This document shows, piece after piece, positions 48,279-57,449 of a stretch of DNA of 64,000 nucleotides. The notes under the pieces were generated by a model. It did not search any database and was not told the origin of the DNA. It worked only from the letters and a program-made list of their open reading frames with translations. The position numbers were made by a program, and so were the translations under genes. Position 1 is the stretch's first letter, and the number at the start of each line of letters is the position of its first letter. The stretch comes from Superficieibacter electus. GTDB taxonomy: Bacteria; Pseudomonadota; Gammaproteobacteria; Enterobacterales; Enterobacteriaceae. Where the stretch lies: positions 186,001 to 250,000 of the forward strand of contig NZ_PQGD01000006.1 of assembly GCF_002915575.1 (NCBI RefSeq). Reading direction: 5' to 3'.

Positions 48279-49607
48279 TTAACGCAGTTCCGGCCAGTAT
48301 TCTTTATTGGCCTCAATCAACGCATCCAGCACCCGGCGCGCCTTTTTGGCATCAATGATGGTGCGGTTAAGCGTCAGCGCCTGCAACGCTTTAGTGTAAG
48401 AACCTTCAAACCATGCCTCAACGGTCAAGCGTTCATAAGCAAACTGCTGTTCAATCAGCCCCTTATAGAAGGTCGGGATTTTCCCCACGCCATACGGACG
48501 CGGCCCATTGCAGCCAATTTCCGCCGTCAATTCGACCATCACGTCATCATCAAGGTTTTCCACCAGCCCGTTATTGGGCACCATGACGATGAATTTTTTC
48601 TTCAGGTTAAAGGCAATAGCCTCTGCCAGCTCGACTATCATATCGCCGTGAGCATCATTATGTACCACATGGACGTTGCGCGTGGTGCCTTCGGCCACCG
48701 CTGTACGACACTCTTCAAAAACTCGCTTCTCGCGCCCGTTAATCACTTCATTAGCGCGGGTAAAGTTGGGGTCCAGTTTGGCAAATTTATATTCCGGATA
48801 AAGGTAATATTGCAGATAGGTGTTGGGCAGATAATCCGGGAAATCACGCAGCATGTCCGCCACGGCGGCATAGGTATCAAGCCAGGACAGGTCACGCTGC
48901 TCGGCATCTGCCGGTTTAAAACCGTTGGCGGCGATATAGGCTTTTAGCTCTGGCGCAAGGTCGTGACCGTTTTCATCATAAAGATGGGTAAACCAGCCAA
49001 AGTGGTTCAGACCAAAATAAACCGGATCGAAGGTGGCCGGATCGCGATTCAACAGCCGTCCATAGGAGCGCAGCAGGTTCACCGGCTGGTCGCAGATATT
49101 GAGAATGCGTTTATCCTGCGGGAAACGCTTGTTCAGGGCGTCTGCCACAATGGCGGCCGGATTGGTGTAGTTTAAAATCCACGCCTCCGGCGAGCGGGCG
49201 CGTACTTTTTCGACCAGCGCAATCATATCGCGTATGGAGCGCATGCCATAAGCAAAGCCGCCCGCACCACAGGTTTCCTGACCGATAACGCCAAGGCTCA
49301 GCGGGATTTTTTCATCTTTCTCACGCATTGCATAGCCGCCAGTGCGCATCTGGCAGAAAATGAAATCCATATCGCTGAAGGCGACATCTTCATCGGTGGT
49401 ATAGGTAAATTCCAGTTCCGGATATTCTTCACTGAACAGGACTTTTGCATAGTCGCCAATGACCGCCTGGCGCTCACTATTGACGTCAAACATCACCAGT
49501 TTTTTTAATGGCAGACGCGCTTTGAGTTTGCATAACGCTTTTAATAAGCCCGGCGTCCACGTGGAACCTCCACCGACTAATACAATATTAAAATGTTTTT
49601 TCATCAT
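48279..49607 (-). CDS. aglB: 6-phospho-alpha-glucosidase, glycoside hydrolase family 4
   Basis: NAD- and manganese-dependent cytosolic hydrolase of the AglB/GlvA type that splits phosphorylated alpha-glucosides such as maltose 6'-phosphate. 442 residues. The NAD loop VGGGSTWTPGLLKAL lies at about 11-25, the metal-binding cysteine is in ICDQPVNLL near 172 and the metal histidine in NHFGWFTH near 202. The CDxP form is the mark of alpha-type GH4 enzymes; beta-type ones have CNVP. The family NGPRPYGVGKIPTF loop is near 376. It is the last gene of the PTS operon, eight bases after the EIICB stop; two adjacent ATG codons could start it. Confidence 0.9.
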   Translation of the reverse strand: MMKKHFNIVLVGGGSTWTPGLLKALCKLKARLPLKKLVMFDVNSERQAVIGDYAKVLFSEEYPELEFTYTTDEDVAFSDMDFIFCQMRTGGYAMREKDEKIPLSLGVIGQETCGAGGFAYGMRSIRDMIALVEKVRARSPEAWILNYTNPAAIVADALNKRFPQDKRILNICDQPVNLLRSYGRLLNRDPATFDPVYFGLNHFGWFTHLYDENGHDLAPELKAYIAANGFKPADAEQRDLSWLDTYAAVADMLRDFPDYLPNTYLQYYLYPEYKFAKLDPNFTRANEVINGREKRVFEECRTAVAEGTTRNVHVVHNDAHGDMIVELAEAIAFNLKKKFIVMVPNNGLVENLDDDVMVELTAEIGCNGPRPYGVGKIPTFYKGLIEQQFAYERLTVEAWFEGSYTKALQALTLNRTIIDAKKARRVLDALIEANKEYWPELR

Positions 49608-49615
49608 CAGTTCTC

Positions 49616-51223
49616 TTATTGCGTCTGTTGAACGAGTAAATGTTGTTTCACCGCGCTGGCAATACTTTCTACCTGCGGCCCATAAATCACCTGCAAGTCA
49701 TTATCGGTGGCGCGGATAAATCCGCTGGCACCGCTGCGCTTAAGCGCTGCTTCATCCACTTTTTGCATATCAATTATTTTGACCCGCAGGCGCGTGAAGC
49801 AGCAGTCAACGTGTTGAATATTTTCTTTACCGCCGAGGCCGGTGATAATATGCGCGCTGTTTTCATCGATCGTTAATTTCCCATTGCTGAGTGCTGGCGC
49901 AGTACTTTCTTCTTCACGGCCTGGTGTTTTGGCGTGGGTGCGCAAAATAATCCACTTAAAGGCGAAGTAATACACCGGTGCCCAGATAGCGCCCAATAAC
50001 AAACTGAACCACCAGTGGGTTTTCGCGCCGCCCAGAACACCAAAGACAATAAAGTCAATAAATCCGCCCTGAATATTACCAATCATCATGTCGAGCAGTT
50101 GCGCGCAGGCAAATGACAGTCCGCTCATTACGGCGTGAAAAATAAACAGCAGCGGTGAGACAAAAATAAAGCTGAATTCCAGCGGCTCGGTAATACCGGT
50201 GGTGAAGGAAGCCAACGCGCCCGCCATCATGAGCGCCTTAACCCGCTGTTTGTGTTCCGGTTTCGCGCAGCGGTACATCGCCAGCGCGGCAGCGGGCAGG
50301 CCAAACATCATCACCGGAATTTTACCCTGGGCCAGAAAACGCGTGGCTTCCCGGGTAATATCATCAGCTAATGCGCCAGGATGGGCCAGCGCGTAATTAA
50401 AGATCGAGAGCGCGCCGATCACACTTTCATTATTGACATTAACCATCCCACCGACCGGTGTAAAACGCACGGTTTCATTAAGAATATGATGCAGTCCGGT
50501 AGGAATTAAGATGCGCTCGGTGAAGGCATAAATAAAGGTACCGAATGCGCCGGACTCACCGATAAACTGCCCCAACCGAATAATCGCACTGGCGATAACC
50601 GGCCACACCAGCGACATTAAAACGCCGACCAGCGGCAGGACCATGACCGTAATAATCGGAACAAAGCGGCGGCCACCAAAATAGGCGATGGCCGCCGGGA
50701 GTGTAATCTTATAAAAACGGTTGTGGAGAATTACGGTTATCAGTCCGGCAATCACCCCACCGAGGACGCTCATTTGATAAGAGAAAATACCCAGGGTATT
50801 AGCAAATTCCGCGGAATACATCACCGCTTCGGTCTGGCTGTACCCTTTGGCCATAAAAGCCGCTGCCGAAGTCGTTTCTGGCGTTAGTCCTTGCGCCAGC
50901 AGGCTGTAATTAACACCAACATGAAAAGTGATGAAGCCAATTACCGCCGAGAGCGCTGCAGTCGGCTTTTCATCGCGGGCAAGGCCAATGGCACAGGCAA
51001 TAGCAAATAACAGTGGAAGATTAGCAAATAATGCCCCCGCGACTTTGCGGATAAAACCAATGACTTGCTGCATCACCTCAGCATGAATAATGCTTTCGCC
51101 CACAATTGCCGGATTCTGCAATGCCGCCGCGAGGCCAAGAAAAATCCCCGCCGCCGCAATTACCGAGATCGGCATCATTAATGCCTTGCCTAAATCTTGT
51201 AAAAACTCACCTGCCCGACTCAT
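49616..51223 (-). CDS. aglA: PTS alpha-glucoside-specific EIICB component
   Basis: Membrane transporter and phosphotransferase of the glucose-type (Glc/MalX/GlvC) PTS family. From the ATG at 51223, with AGGGA seven bases upstream, it has 535 residues. The EIIC domain with about ten helices runs to about 430. The EIIB domain at the C-terminus has its phosphorylation site in VDCCFTRLRVKI, the second cysteine near residue 475. No EIIA domain is attached; the cell's glucose EIIA (Crr) serves such systems. A start 23 codons upstream would place the operator inside the gene and is rejected. Best matched to AglA of Klebsiella or E. coli GlvCB. Confidence 0.9.
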   Translation of the reverse strand: MSRAGEFLQDLGKALMMPISVIAAAGIFLGLAAALQNPAIVGESIIHAEVMQQVIGFIRKVAGALFANLPLLFAIACAIGLARDEKPTAALSAVIGFITFHVGVNYSLLAQGLTPETTSAAAFMAKGYSQTEAVMYSAEFANTLGIFSYQMSVLGGVIAGLITVILHNRFYKITLPAAIAYFGGRRFVPIITVMVLPLVGVLMSLVWPVIASAIIRLGQFIGESGAFGTFIYAFTERILIPTGLHHILNETVRFTPVGGMVNVNNESVIGALSIFNYALAHPGALADDITREATRFLAQGKIPVMMFGLPAAALAMYRCAKPEHKQRVKALMMAGALASFTTGITEPLEFSFIFVSPLLFIFHAVMSGLSFACAQLLDMMIGNIQGGFIDFIVFGVLGGAKTHWWFSLLLGAIWAPVYYFAFKWIILRTHAKTPGREEESTAPALSNGKLTIDENSAHIITGLGGKENIQHVDCCFTRLRVKIIDMQKVDEAALKRSGASGFIRATDNDLQVIYGPQVESIASAVKQHLLVQQTQ

Positions 51224-51294
51224 ATCGCATTCCCTGTAAGGTAGAAGTGGCTTAACAGACTGCACATGGCGGTAAGTATAGCGGGAACACATGT

Positions 51295-51314
51295 ATAGTT
51301 GTCTAGCCCACTAT
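51295..51314. promoter_or_regulatory. Imperfect palindrome, probable operator of the alpha-glucoside operon
   Basis: ATAGTTGTCTAGCCCACTAT has arms ATAGTTG/CCACTAT with one mismatch around a CTAG centre, the layout of HutC-type GntR operators. A TATACT -10 lies on the minus strand at 51275-51280, so the palindrome overlaps the -35 region of the EIICB promoter. Confidence 0.6.
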
Positions 51315-51357
51315 TTTAAAAACAAGGTATCGATCACAATTTCACCGGCTAACAGGA

Positions 51358-52092
51358 CTAGGGACGGGCGGCGGTCAGGGTAAAGCGGTAGTGCTGCTGA
51401 TTGTAATAAATCTCTGAAAGTTCAAAGGGCGTGTTGTTACGTAATATGGCAACCGACGTGGCATGCAGCACCGGTTCATCGCGGTTGATGCCCAGCATAT
51501 CGCGCACTTCCTGCGAAGGCAGTTCAGCGCGGATTTCTTTTTCCGAGCGCTCAACGGTGAAACCTTTGCGGCTGATATAGGCGTATTTCGACGCATTGAG
51601 ATCGGCTTCATTTAGATCGTCGAAAGGACCGGTAATCATCCACGACTGCTCAAAAACAAACGGGATGTCCCCGACCAGCCGCAGCCGTTTCATAAACCAG
51701 ACATCGTCACCCGGAGCAAGCGCAAGCGTTTCGGCAATTTCCGCCGTGGCTTTTTGGCGAAGAAGGCATATCAGCCGGTTAATGACCGGTTCTGCCAGCC
51801 CCAGCGTAGCTTCACTGGATGAAAGATGACGATCGAGCGGCAGTGAAATACGCAGATGTTTAGCAGGCTGCACGACAAATGTCCCCTGTCCTCGGCGACG
51901 TTCAACCTTGCCCTGGCGCACCAGATAATCAACCGCTTTACGTGCGGTCATGCGGGAAATGGAAAATTGCTGGCAGAGTTCATTTTCGGAAGGGATTGCA
52001 TCGCCAGGTCGCAGCAGGCCGGCGGTAATTTGCCCGGTAAGATAGTGTTCCAGTTGCAGATAGACCGGCACGGTCGAGTGTTTATCAATCAT
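51358..52092 (-). CDS. GntR/HutC-family regulator of the alpha-glucoside operon
   Basis: A 244-residue regulator. The winged helix contains IPSENELCQQFSISRMTARKAVDYLVRQGKVERRRGQGTF in pieces at about 33-72. The UTRA domain occupies about 95-240 with FVFEQSWMITGPFDDLN near 140. Members of this type (for example TreR- or MalR-like GntR proteins) sense a sugar phosphate. It lies 134 bases upstream of the EIICB start on the same strand, with a promoter and palindrome in between, so it is probably transcribed separately and represses the transport genes. Induction by an alpha-glucoside 6-phosphate is inferred from the adjacent enzyme. Confidence 0.9.
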   Translation of the reverse strand: MIDKHSTVPVYLQLEHYLTGQITAGLLRPGDAIPSENELCQQFSISRMTARKAVDYLVRQGKVERRRGQGTFVVQPAKHLRISLPLDRHLSSSEATLGLAEPVINRLICLLRQKATAEIAETLALAPGDDVWFMKRLRLVGDIPFVFEQSWMITGPFDDLNEADLNASKYAYISRKGFTVERSEKEIRAELPSQEVRDMLGINRDEPVLHATSVAILRNNTPFELSEIYYNQQHYRFTLTAARP

Positions 52093-52183
52093 TCACGATG
52101 CTCCCTGTAGAGAATGACATGTTAGCCACCCGGCGGCAAAGTGACAATGTCTGTGCAGGAAAAGCCATACCGGCTGAAAAGAA

Positions 52184-52211
52184 ACAGGCCGGACAATCCG
52201 GCCTGTTTTTT
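52184..52211. terminator. Bidirectional terminator at the rhlE 3' end
   Basis: 10-bp perfect stem ACAGGCCGGA/TCCGGCCTGT with a CAA loop. A six-T tract follows on the plus strand and TTTCTTTTC on the minus strand. It lies just past the rhlE stop codon and upstream of the GntR gene, preventing readthrough from rhlE. Confidence 0.85.
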
Positions 52212-53547
52212 ATACTGCTGAAGGTTTGCGCGGACGGGAACGACGCGGCTTTTCACCGCCCGGTTTGCCGTCATTGCTGCGCGGGCCTCTGGCTTTCGGC
52301 GCACCGCCGTCAGTACGGCGCGGTTGCTGCTGCCCGCGACCGCCGCCTTGTCCGCGGCCACCGCCACGCTGCTGCTGACGGCCATTCTGAATCGGCTCGG
52401 CTTTGATCGACGGGTCAGGCTCATAGCCTGCCAGCGCGATGCGCGGGATTTCTTTTTTCAACAGACGTTCGATGTCGCGCAGCAGTTTGTGTTCATCAAC
52501 GCAAACCAGCGAAAGGGCTTCACCCGTCGCCGCCGCACGTCCGGTACGCCCGATGCGATGTACATAATCTTCCGGCACGTTCGGCAACTCGTAGTTGACC
52601 ACGTGCGGCAGTTCTTCGATATCCAGACCACGCGCCGCGATGTCGGTGGCCACCAGCACGCGAATCTCACCGGATTTAAAGTCGGCCAGCGCGCGGGTGC
52701 GTGCGCCCTGACTTTTATTCCCGTGAATAGCCGCGCTGCGAATACCGTCTTTATTCAGCTGCTCCGCCAGATGGTTAGCGCCGTGTTTGGTGCGCGTGAA
52801 CACCAGCACCTGCTGCCAGTTTCCTTCACCAATCATCTGCGATAGCAGTTCACGCTTGCGTTTTTTATCCACCAAATGTACGTGCTGAGTGACCTGCTCG
52901 GAGGCGGTGTTGCGACGCGCTACTTCAATTTCCAGCGGATTACGTAACAGTTTTTCGGCCAGCGTTTTGATGTCGTCGGAAAACGTGGCGGAGAAAAGCA
53001 AATTCTGACGCTTCGCCGGCAGCTTAGCCAGCACGCGGCGAATATCGTGGATAAAGCCCATATCGAGCATGCGGTCGGCTTCATCCAGTACCAGCACTTC
53101 CACCTTATCCAGCTTAACAGCGTTCTGATGTTCCAGATCCAGCAGGCGACCCGGCGTGGCAACAAGGATGTCGACGCCGCTGCGCAGTTGCATCATCTGT
53201 GGGTTAATGCTCACCCCACCAAAGACCACCATGGAGCGGATGTTGAGGTGTTTACTGTAGTCACGCACGTTTTCGCCGATTTGTGCCGCCAGTTCGCGGG
53301 TAGGCGTGAGGATCAACGCGCGGACCGGGCGCTGCCCTTTTACCGGTGCACGTTGAGAAAGTTGCTGAAGCAACGGCAGCGTAAATCCGGCGGTTTTACC
53401 CGTACCGGTCTGGGCGCTGGCCATAATATCGCGGCCTTCCAGCACGGCGGGGATCGCCTGCTGCTGAATGGGGGTAGGCTCACGGTATCCCTGCTCTGCA
53501 ACGGCACGCAGAATTTCAGGGCTCAGGCCAAGGGTATCAAAAGACAT
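52210..53547 (-). CDS. rhlE: ATP-dependent RNA helicase RhlE
   Basis: DEAD-box RNA helicase with a role in ribosome assembly and RNA decay. 445 residues (454 in K-12). Q motif near 25, motif I AQTGTGKT near 45, motif [11 protein letters not shown], motif III SAT, and motif [11 protein letters not shown] near 330 are complete. The C-terminus after about 385 is basic and RGG-like ([21 protein letters not shown]) for RNA binding. In K-12 rhlE and cecR are divergent neighbours; here a HAD/DeoR pair is inserted between them. Confidence 0.96.
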   Translation of the reverse strand: MSFDTLGLSPEILRAVAEQGYREPTPIQQQAIPAVLEGRDIMASAQTGTGKTAGFTLPLLQQLSQRAPVKGQRPVRALILTPTRELAAQIGENVRDYSKHLNIRSMVVFGGVSINPQMMQLRSGVDILVATPGRLLDLEHQNAVKLDKVEVLVLDEADRMLDMGFIHDIRRVLAKLPAKRQNLLFSATFSDDIKTLAEKLLRNPLEIEVARRNTASEQVTQHVHLVDKKRKRELLSQMIGEGNWQQVLVFTRTKHGANHLAEQLNKDGIRSAAIHGNKSQGARTRALADFKSGEIRVLVATDIAARGLDIEELPHVVNYELPNVPEDYVHRIGRTGRAAATGEALSLVCVDEHKLLRDIERLLKKEIPRIALAGYEPDPSIKAEPIQNGRQQQRGGGRGQGGGRGQQQPRRTDGGAPKARGPRSNDGKPGGEKPRRSRPRKPSAV

Positions 53548-53859
53548 AACAACTCCACACCGCCCCGACCGTTACCGGTGTAGTTTTCAGGGAGATAGTA
53601 ATAAGGCAGATGACAAAAACCACAATGTCATGAAGGGGCGGAGTGTAGCAGTTTTTGTGACGTGGCGCATAAATATCCCTTTCTGAGGCAGACAAAAGCG
53701 GGTGAGCTGTCTGCACCACATCATCGAGCAAGATTGAGCAATATCAAACATAAATAAACACAAAATTGCACAAAGCATCATACCCTGTTAGCGTGTTGAT
53801 GATCCCTGGCGCACGATAACGGATGCCAGCAACTCACATAACAGACTGGAGGTTAACGG
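53548..53859. other. Intergenic region between divergent rhlE and a HAD phosphatase gene
   Basis: 312 bases with the rhlE leader and promoter region on the left. No credible gene was seen. The last 40 bases hold the GGAGG ribosome binding site of the HAD gene. Confidence 0.4.
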
Positions 53860-54660
53860 ATGATTAAGCTCATCATTACTGATTTAGACGGTACTTTCCT
53901 GAACAGCCACGGAGAGTATGACCGGGCATTGTTTGCTGACGTCAGGGCATTAATGGCGGAAAAAGGCGTCCATTTTGCCGCCTGCACTGGCAAGCAATGT
54001 GAAAGAGTGGAAGAGTTATTCGGCGACTTCAGTCGTGATGTGTGGATCGTCGGCGACAGCGCCACGCGAATAAAATACAACGGTGAGTTTATGTTTCAGT
54101 CGCTTATCCGTAATGAAACCGGGCAGCGCATTATTTCTGCTCTCCGGCAGGCCAACGACCACCATGTGATCATCGCCTGTACCCAGGAAGGCGCAGCGAT
54201 CCGGGCCGATACGCCACAGCATCTGAAAGATATCGTTCGCCGCTCCTATACCCATGTGATCCAGACCGACGACCTCGCCTCGCTAACCTGCGATTTCGTA
54301 AAAATCACTGTGTTCGATGAAAAAGGAACCTGTCCGCAAACGCGCCCGTATCTCACCCCCTTTGAGAATGACGCTTATATCGTTGTTTCAGAAGCCGCAT
54401 GGATCGATATCGCTGACTACGGCATTCATAAAGGCACGACCGTACAAAAGTTGCAGGATTTACTCGGAGTAGGTCGGCATGAAACCATGGCGTTTGGCGA
54501 TGGCTATAACGATCTCGAACTGCTGGCAGCGGCAGATTACAGTTTTGCGATGCGCAACGCCTTTGAAGAAACCAAAGCAGCAGCACGTTTTATCACTGGC
54601 AGCAATAATGAAAGCGCGGTTTGTACCACCATTCAGCAACTACTGGCGCTACAGTCATAA
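53860..54660 (+). CDS. Cof-type HAD phosphatase
   Basis: A 266-residue haloacid dehalogenase-type phosphatase of subfamily IIB, distant relative of YbiV. Motif I TDLDGTF places the nucleophile at Asp8; motif II is in ACTGKQ near 42; motifs III/IV GIHKGTTVQKL near 188 and GDGYNDLELL near 213 complete the site. A C2 cap lies at about 80-180. Likely substrates are sugar phosphates. The good GGAGG lies nine bases before the ATG. It is transcribed towards a DeoR-family regulator; together they form a cassette between rhlE and cecR absent from K-12. Confidence 0.9.
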   Translation: MIKLIITDLDGTFLNSHGEYDRALFADVRALMAEKGVHFAACTGKQCERVEELFGDFSRDVWIVGDSATRIKYNGEFMFQSLIRNETGQRIISALRQANDHHVIIACTQEGAAIRADTPQHLKDIVRRSYTHVIQTDDLASLTCDFVKITVFDEKGTCPQTRPYLTPFENDAYIVVSEAAWIDIADYGIHKGTTVQKLQDLLGVGRHETMAFGDGYNDLELLAAADYSFAMRNAFEETKAAARFITGSNNESAVCTTIQQLLALQS

Positions 54661-54764
54661 CCGCGCGAAGCGGCTTCGTTATGGATGGCTGACAGATGTC
54701 ATTCCGTGCCGTGATGCCTGGCAGGCCCATGGTTTGCGAATAATCAGTTAATATTGATGATGTT

Positions 54765-54796
54765 GTAGGCCGGGTACGGCGAAGCTGCCACCCGGC
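54765..54796 (-). repeat. REP element
   Basis: Single REP copy starting GTAGGCCGGGTACGGCGAAG, able to fold through GCCGGGT/ACCCGGC arms, between the convergent HAD and DeoR genes. Confidence 0.7.
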
Positions 54797-54839
54797 ACAA
54801 CGCATAGCAAAACCAGCTTTTCAGCCGTGAGAAAAAACG

Positions 54840-55604
54840 CTATTCCGCAATCTCAATACGCATATTTACATGGCTGAAATCCGCGATATTGGTCCCGGCG
54901 TTAACGACGACAATGTCGATATCTTCGCAGGAAGCAACTTTATAGCGGGCGACCTGCGGCATTTTATCTGCTGTAGCCGCCGCTATAACTTCACTGCTCT
55001 GGCTCAGCACCTCTTTTTTAAAGCAGGCATCTTCATAGTATACGGCGCTAAGCCCCGCCTGCGGGTCCAGTCCGCAAACACCAATAAATGTCTGATCGAA
55101 GATCATTCCCTGAATTTGCTTCACCGTATCTGCACTGAGCGTACTGCCCGTGAGCGGATTAATTTTCCCACCGAGCAAAATCACCTCGCCGTTACTGCGG
55201 CTACTAAGCGCGGTTGCGATTTGCGGTGAATTGGTCACGATGGTCAGTGTCAGATCGGCGGGAATAAATTCGACCATCGCCAGATACGTTGATCCGGCAT
55301 CCAGAAAAATACAGCTATCAGCCGCAATAAATTGCGCGCACCGTCTGGCGAGAGTCGATTTTTCAACGGTATTTTGCGCCGCCCGTACTTCAAAAAGCGC
55401 GGACTGCTTGATCTGGCTGACGGCACCACCATACACTTTTTTGCAGATTCCTCGCCGGGCAAGCTCCTGAAGATCCCGGCGAATCGTATGCTCGGAAACC
55501 CCCAATTTTTGCGCCAGGTCAACACCTATTACGCGCCCCGTGTCGGTTAACATTTGCTGGATCAGAGCCAACCGTTGTTCGGGAAATGCATCATAATCTG
55601 CCAC
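54840..55604 (-). CDS. DeoR-family transcriptional regulator
   Basis: A 254-residue sugar-responsive regulator. The DeoR helix-turn-helix IGVDLAQKLGVSEHTIRRDL is at about 26-45, followed by the KVYGGAV hinge. The effector domain (about 80-235) contains FLDAGSTYLAMVEFIP and VNAG, phosphosugar-binding features of the family. The GTG at 55604, with GAGGA six bases before it, is the only good start. The convergent HAD phosphatase could be its target or the maker of its effector; this is inference. Divergent from cecR, whose operator lies in the gap between them. Confidence 0.9.
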   Translation of the reverse strand: MADYDAFPEQRLALIQQMLTDTGRVIGVDLAQKLGVSEHTIRRDLQELARRGICKKVYGGAVSQIKQSALFEVRAAQNTVEKSTLARRCAQFIAADSCIFLDAGSTYLAMVEFIPADLTLTIVTNSPQIATALSSRSNGEVILLGGKINPLTGSTLSADTVKQIQGMIFDQTFIGVCGLDPQAGLSAVYYEDACFKKEVLSQSSEVIAAATADKMPQVARYKVASCEDIDIVVVNAGTNIADFSHVNMRIEIAE

Positions 55605-55760
55605 GTCAGGTCCTCAAATAATGATAATTCTGCATAATTTACCACAAAGTATCACTGTGAGCCTTCTGCGTTGGTTGTGCATTATATGCCCTCTGCTTTA
55701 AGGGGCCTCCCCTCACTAAAATACTCCGCCAATTGGACAAGTTCAAAAAACGACCTTATT

Positions 55761-55782
55761 ATTAATCAATCGATTGATTAAT
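55761..55782. promoter_or_regulatory. CecR operator
   Basis: Perfect 22-bp palindrome of the form ATTAATCAATC/GATTGATTAAT, ending 13 bases before the cecR ATG. The core TTAATCAATCGATTGATTAA is the kind of site reported for CecR in E. coli. Confidence 0.85.
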
Positions 55783-55795
55783 TTTGGACTGTGCA

Positions 55796-56464
55796 ATGAC
55801 TTTACCCCCTATAACCACCAAAGGCGAACAGGCAAAAGCGCAGTTGATACATGCCGCGCTGGCGCAGTTTGGCGAGTACGGGCTGAACGCCACCACCCGC
55901 GACATCGCCGCTCTGGCGGGGCAAAATATTGCGGCTATTCCTTATTATTTTGGATCTAAAGAAGATCTGTATCTTGCCTGCGCGCAGTGGATTGCCGACT
56001 TTATCAGCGAGCAATTTCAGCCGCACACCCTTGTGGCAGAACACCTGCTGGCGCAACCGGTAGTGGATAAAGCAGCGATTCGCGGGCTTATCCTCAACGC
56101 CTGCGAAAATATGATCGCTCTGCTAACCCACGATGACACCGTCAACCTGAGTAAATTCATCTCCCGTGAACAGCTTTCCCCGACGGCAGGCTACCGGCTA
56201 ATTCACGATCGGGTGATCGCCCCAATGCATACCCATATGACCCGGCTTATCGCCGCGTATACCGGTCTTGATGCCACGGATACGCGCACGATTTTGCATA
56301 CTCATGCGCTGCTGGGCGAAATCCTGGCTTTCCGACTGGTGCGGGAAACAATCTTACAGCGGACCGGCTGGTCACAGTTTGATGAAGAGAAAGCGGGGCT
56401 GGTTTTCAAGACTATCACCAGTCATATCGATTTTATTCTGCAGGGATTATCGAAAGGAGCCTGA
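55796..56464 (+). CDS. cecR: TetR-family regulator CecR (YbiH)
   Basis: Repressor that in E. coli controls rhlE and the ybhGFSR exporter and affects sensitivity to cefoperazone and chloramphenicol. ATG at 55796 gives 222 residues (223 in K-12). The TetR helix-turn-helix [30 protein letters not shown] is at about 34-63 in pieces, and a DUF1956 C-terminal domain follows. A TTG four codons upstream would overlap the operator. CecR leads the ybhG-ybhF-ybhS-ybhR operon, with four bases to the ybhG start, and its palindrome is 13 bases ahead. Confidence 0.95.
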   Translation: MTLPPITTKGEQAKAQLIHAALAQFGEYGLNATTRDIAALAGQNIAAIPYYFGSKEDLYLACAQWIADFISEQFQPHTLVAEHLLAQPVVDKAAIRGLILNACENMIALLTHDDTVNLSKFISREQLSPTAGYRLIHDRVIAPMHTHMTRLIAAYTGLDATDTRTILHTHALLGEILAFRLVRETILQRTGWSQFDEEKAGLVFKTITSHIDFILQGLSKGA

Positions 56465-56468
56465 CGTC

Positions 56469-57449
56469 ATGAAAAAACCCGTCGTTATTGTGCTGATTGG
56501 CGTCATTGTGCTGGCTGCCATCGGCGGCGGCTGGATGTGGTATCACAGCCGGCAGAATCAACCGCTGACCTTATATGGCAATGTCGATATCCGCACGGTA
56601 AATATGAGCTTTCGGGTAGGTGGCAGGCTGGCCAGCCTGACGGTGGATGAAGGCGATTCAATTAAGGCGGGTCAGGTGCTGGGCGAATTGGATCGCGCGC
56701 CATATCAAAATGCGCTGATGCAGGCCAACGCTAACGTGTCTACCGCACAGGCCAAATACGATTTGGCGATGGCAGGCTATCGGGCGGAAGAGATTGCCCA
56801 GGCCAGCGCTGCGGTAAATCAGGCGCAGGCCGCGTATCAGTATGCGCAAAACTTTTATCAGCGCCAGCAAGGGTTGTGGAAAAGCCGAACCATCTCGGCT
56901 AACGATCTGGAAAACGCCCGCTCCTCACGCGATCAGGCGCAGGCCAGCCTGAAATCCGCCCAGGACAAGCTCAGTCAGTTCCGCGCCGGTAACCGTCCGC
57001 AGGAAATCGCTCAGGCAAAAGCCAGCCTTGAACAGGCCCAGGCGCAACTGGCGCAGGCCCGACTGGATTTGCAGGATACCACTCTTCTCGCCCCTTCCGG
57101 CGGTACGCTTCTGACCCGCGCCGTGGAGCCGGGCAGTATGTTAAACGCGGGCAGTACGGTACTCACCCTTTCGCTTACTCGTCCGGTATGGGTCCGCGCC
57201 TGGGTCGATGAACGCCATTTACATGAGGCACAGCCGGGACGTGACATCCTGCTTTATACCGACGGCCGCCCGGATAAGCCTTATCACGGCAAGATTGGGT
57301 TTATTTCTCCCACCGCCGAGTTTACGCCGAAAACCGTGGAGACCCCGGATCTACGCACCGACCTGGTTTACCGGATGCGCATTATCGTCACTGACGCCGA
57401 TGATGCCCTGCGTCAGGGGATGCCGGTGACGTTGAGATTCGACCAATGA
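56469..57449 (+). CDS. ybhG: HlyD-family adaptor YbhG
   Basis: Membrane-fusion protein of the YbhGFSR exporter. The ATG at 56469, AAGGAG nine bases upstream, gives 326 residues (332 in K-12, which has a longer tail). One transmembrane helix at about 5-23, then [21 protein letters not shown] (lipoyl half) near 34-54, a long Ala/Gln coiled coil at about 80-200, and the second lipoyl half [18 protein letters not shown] near 213. Its stop overlaps the ybhF start as ATGA. Confidence 0.95.
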   Translation: MKKPVVIVLIGVIVLAAIGGGWMWYHSRQNQPLTLYGNVDIRTVNMSFRVGGRLASLTVDEGDSIKAGQVLGELDRAPYQNALMQANANVSTAQAKYDLAMAGYRAEEIAQASAAVNQAQAAYQYAQNFYQRQQGLWKSRTISANDLENARSSRDQAQASLKSAQDKLSQFRAGNRPQEIAQAKASLEQAQAQLAQARLDLQDTTLLAPSGGTLLTRAVEPGSMLNAGSTVLTLSLTRPVWVRAWVDERHLHEAQPGRDILLYTDGRPDKPYHGKIGFISPTAEFTPKTVETPDLRTDLVYRMRIIVTDADDALRQGMPVTLRFDQ

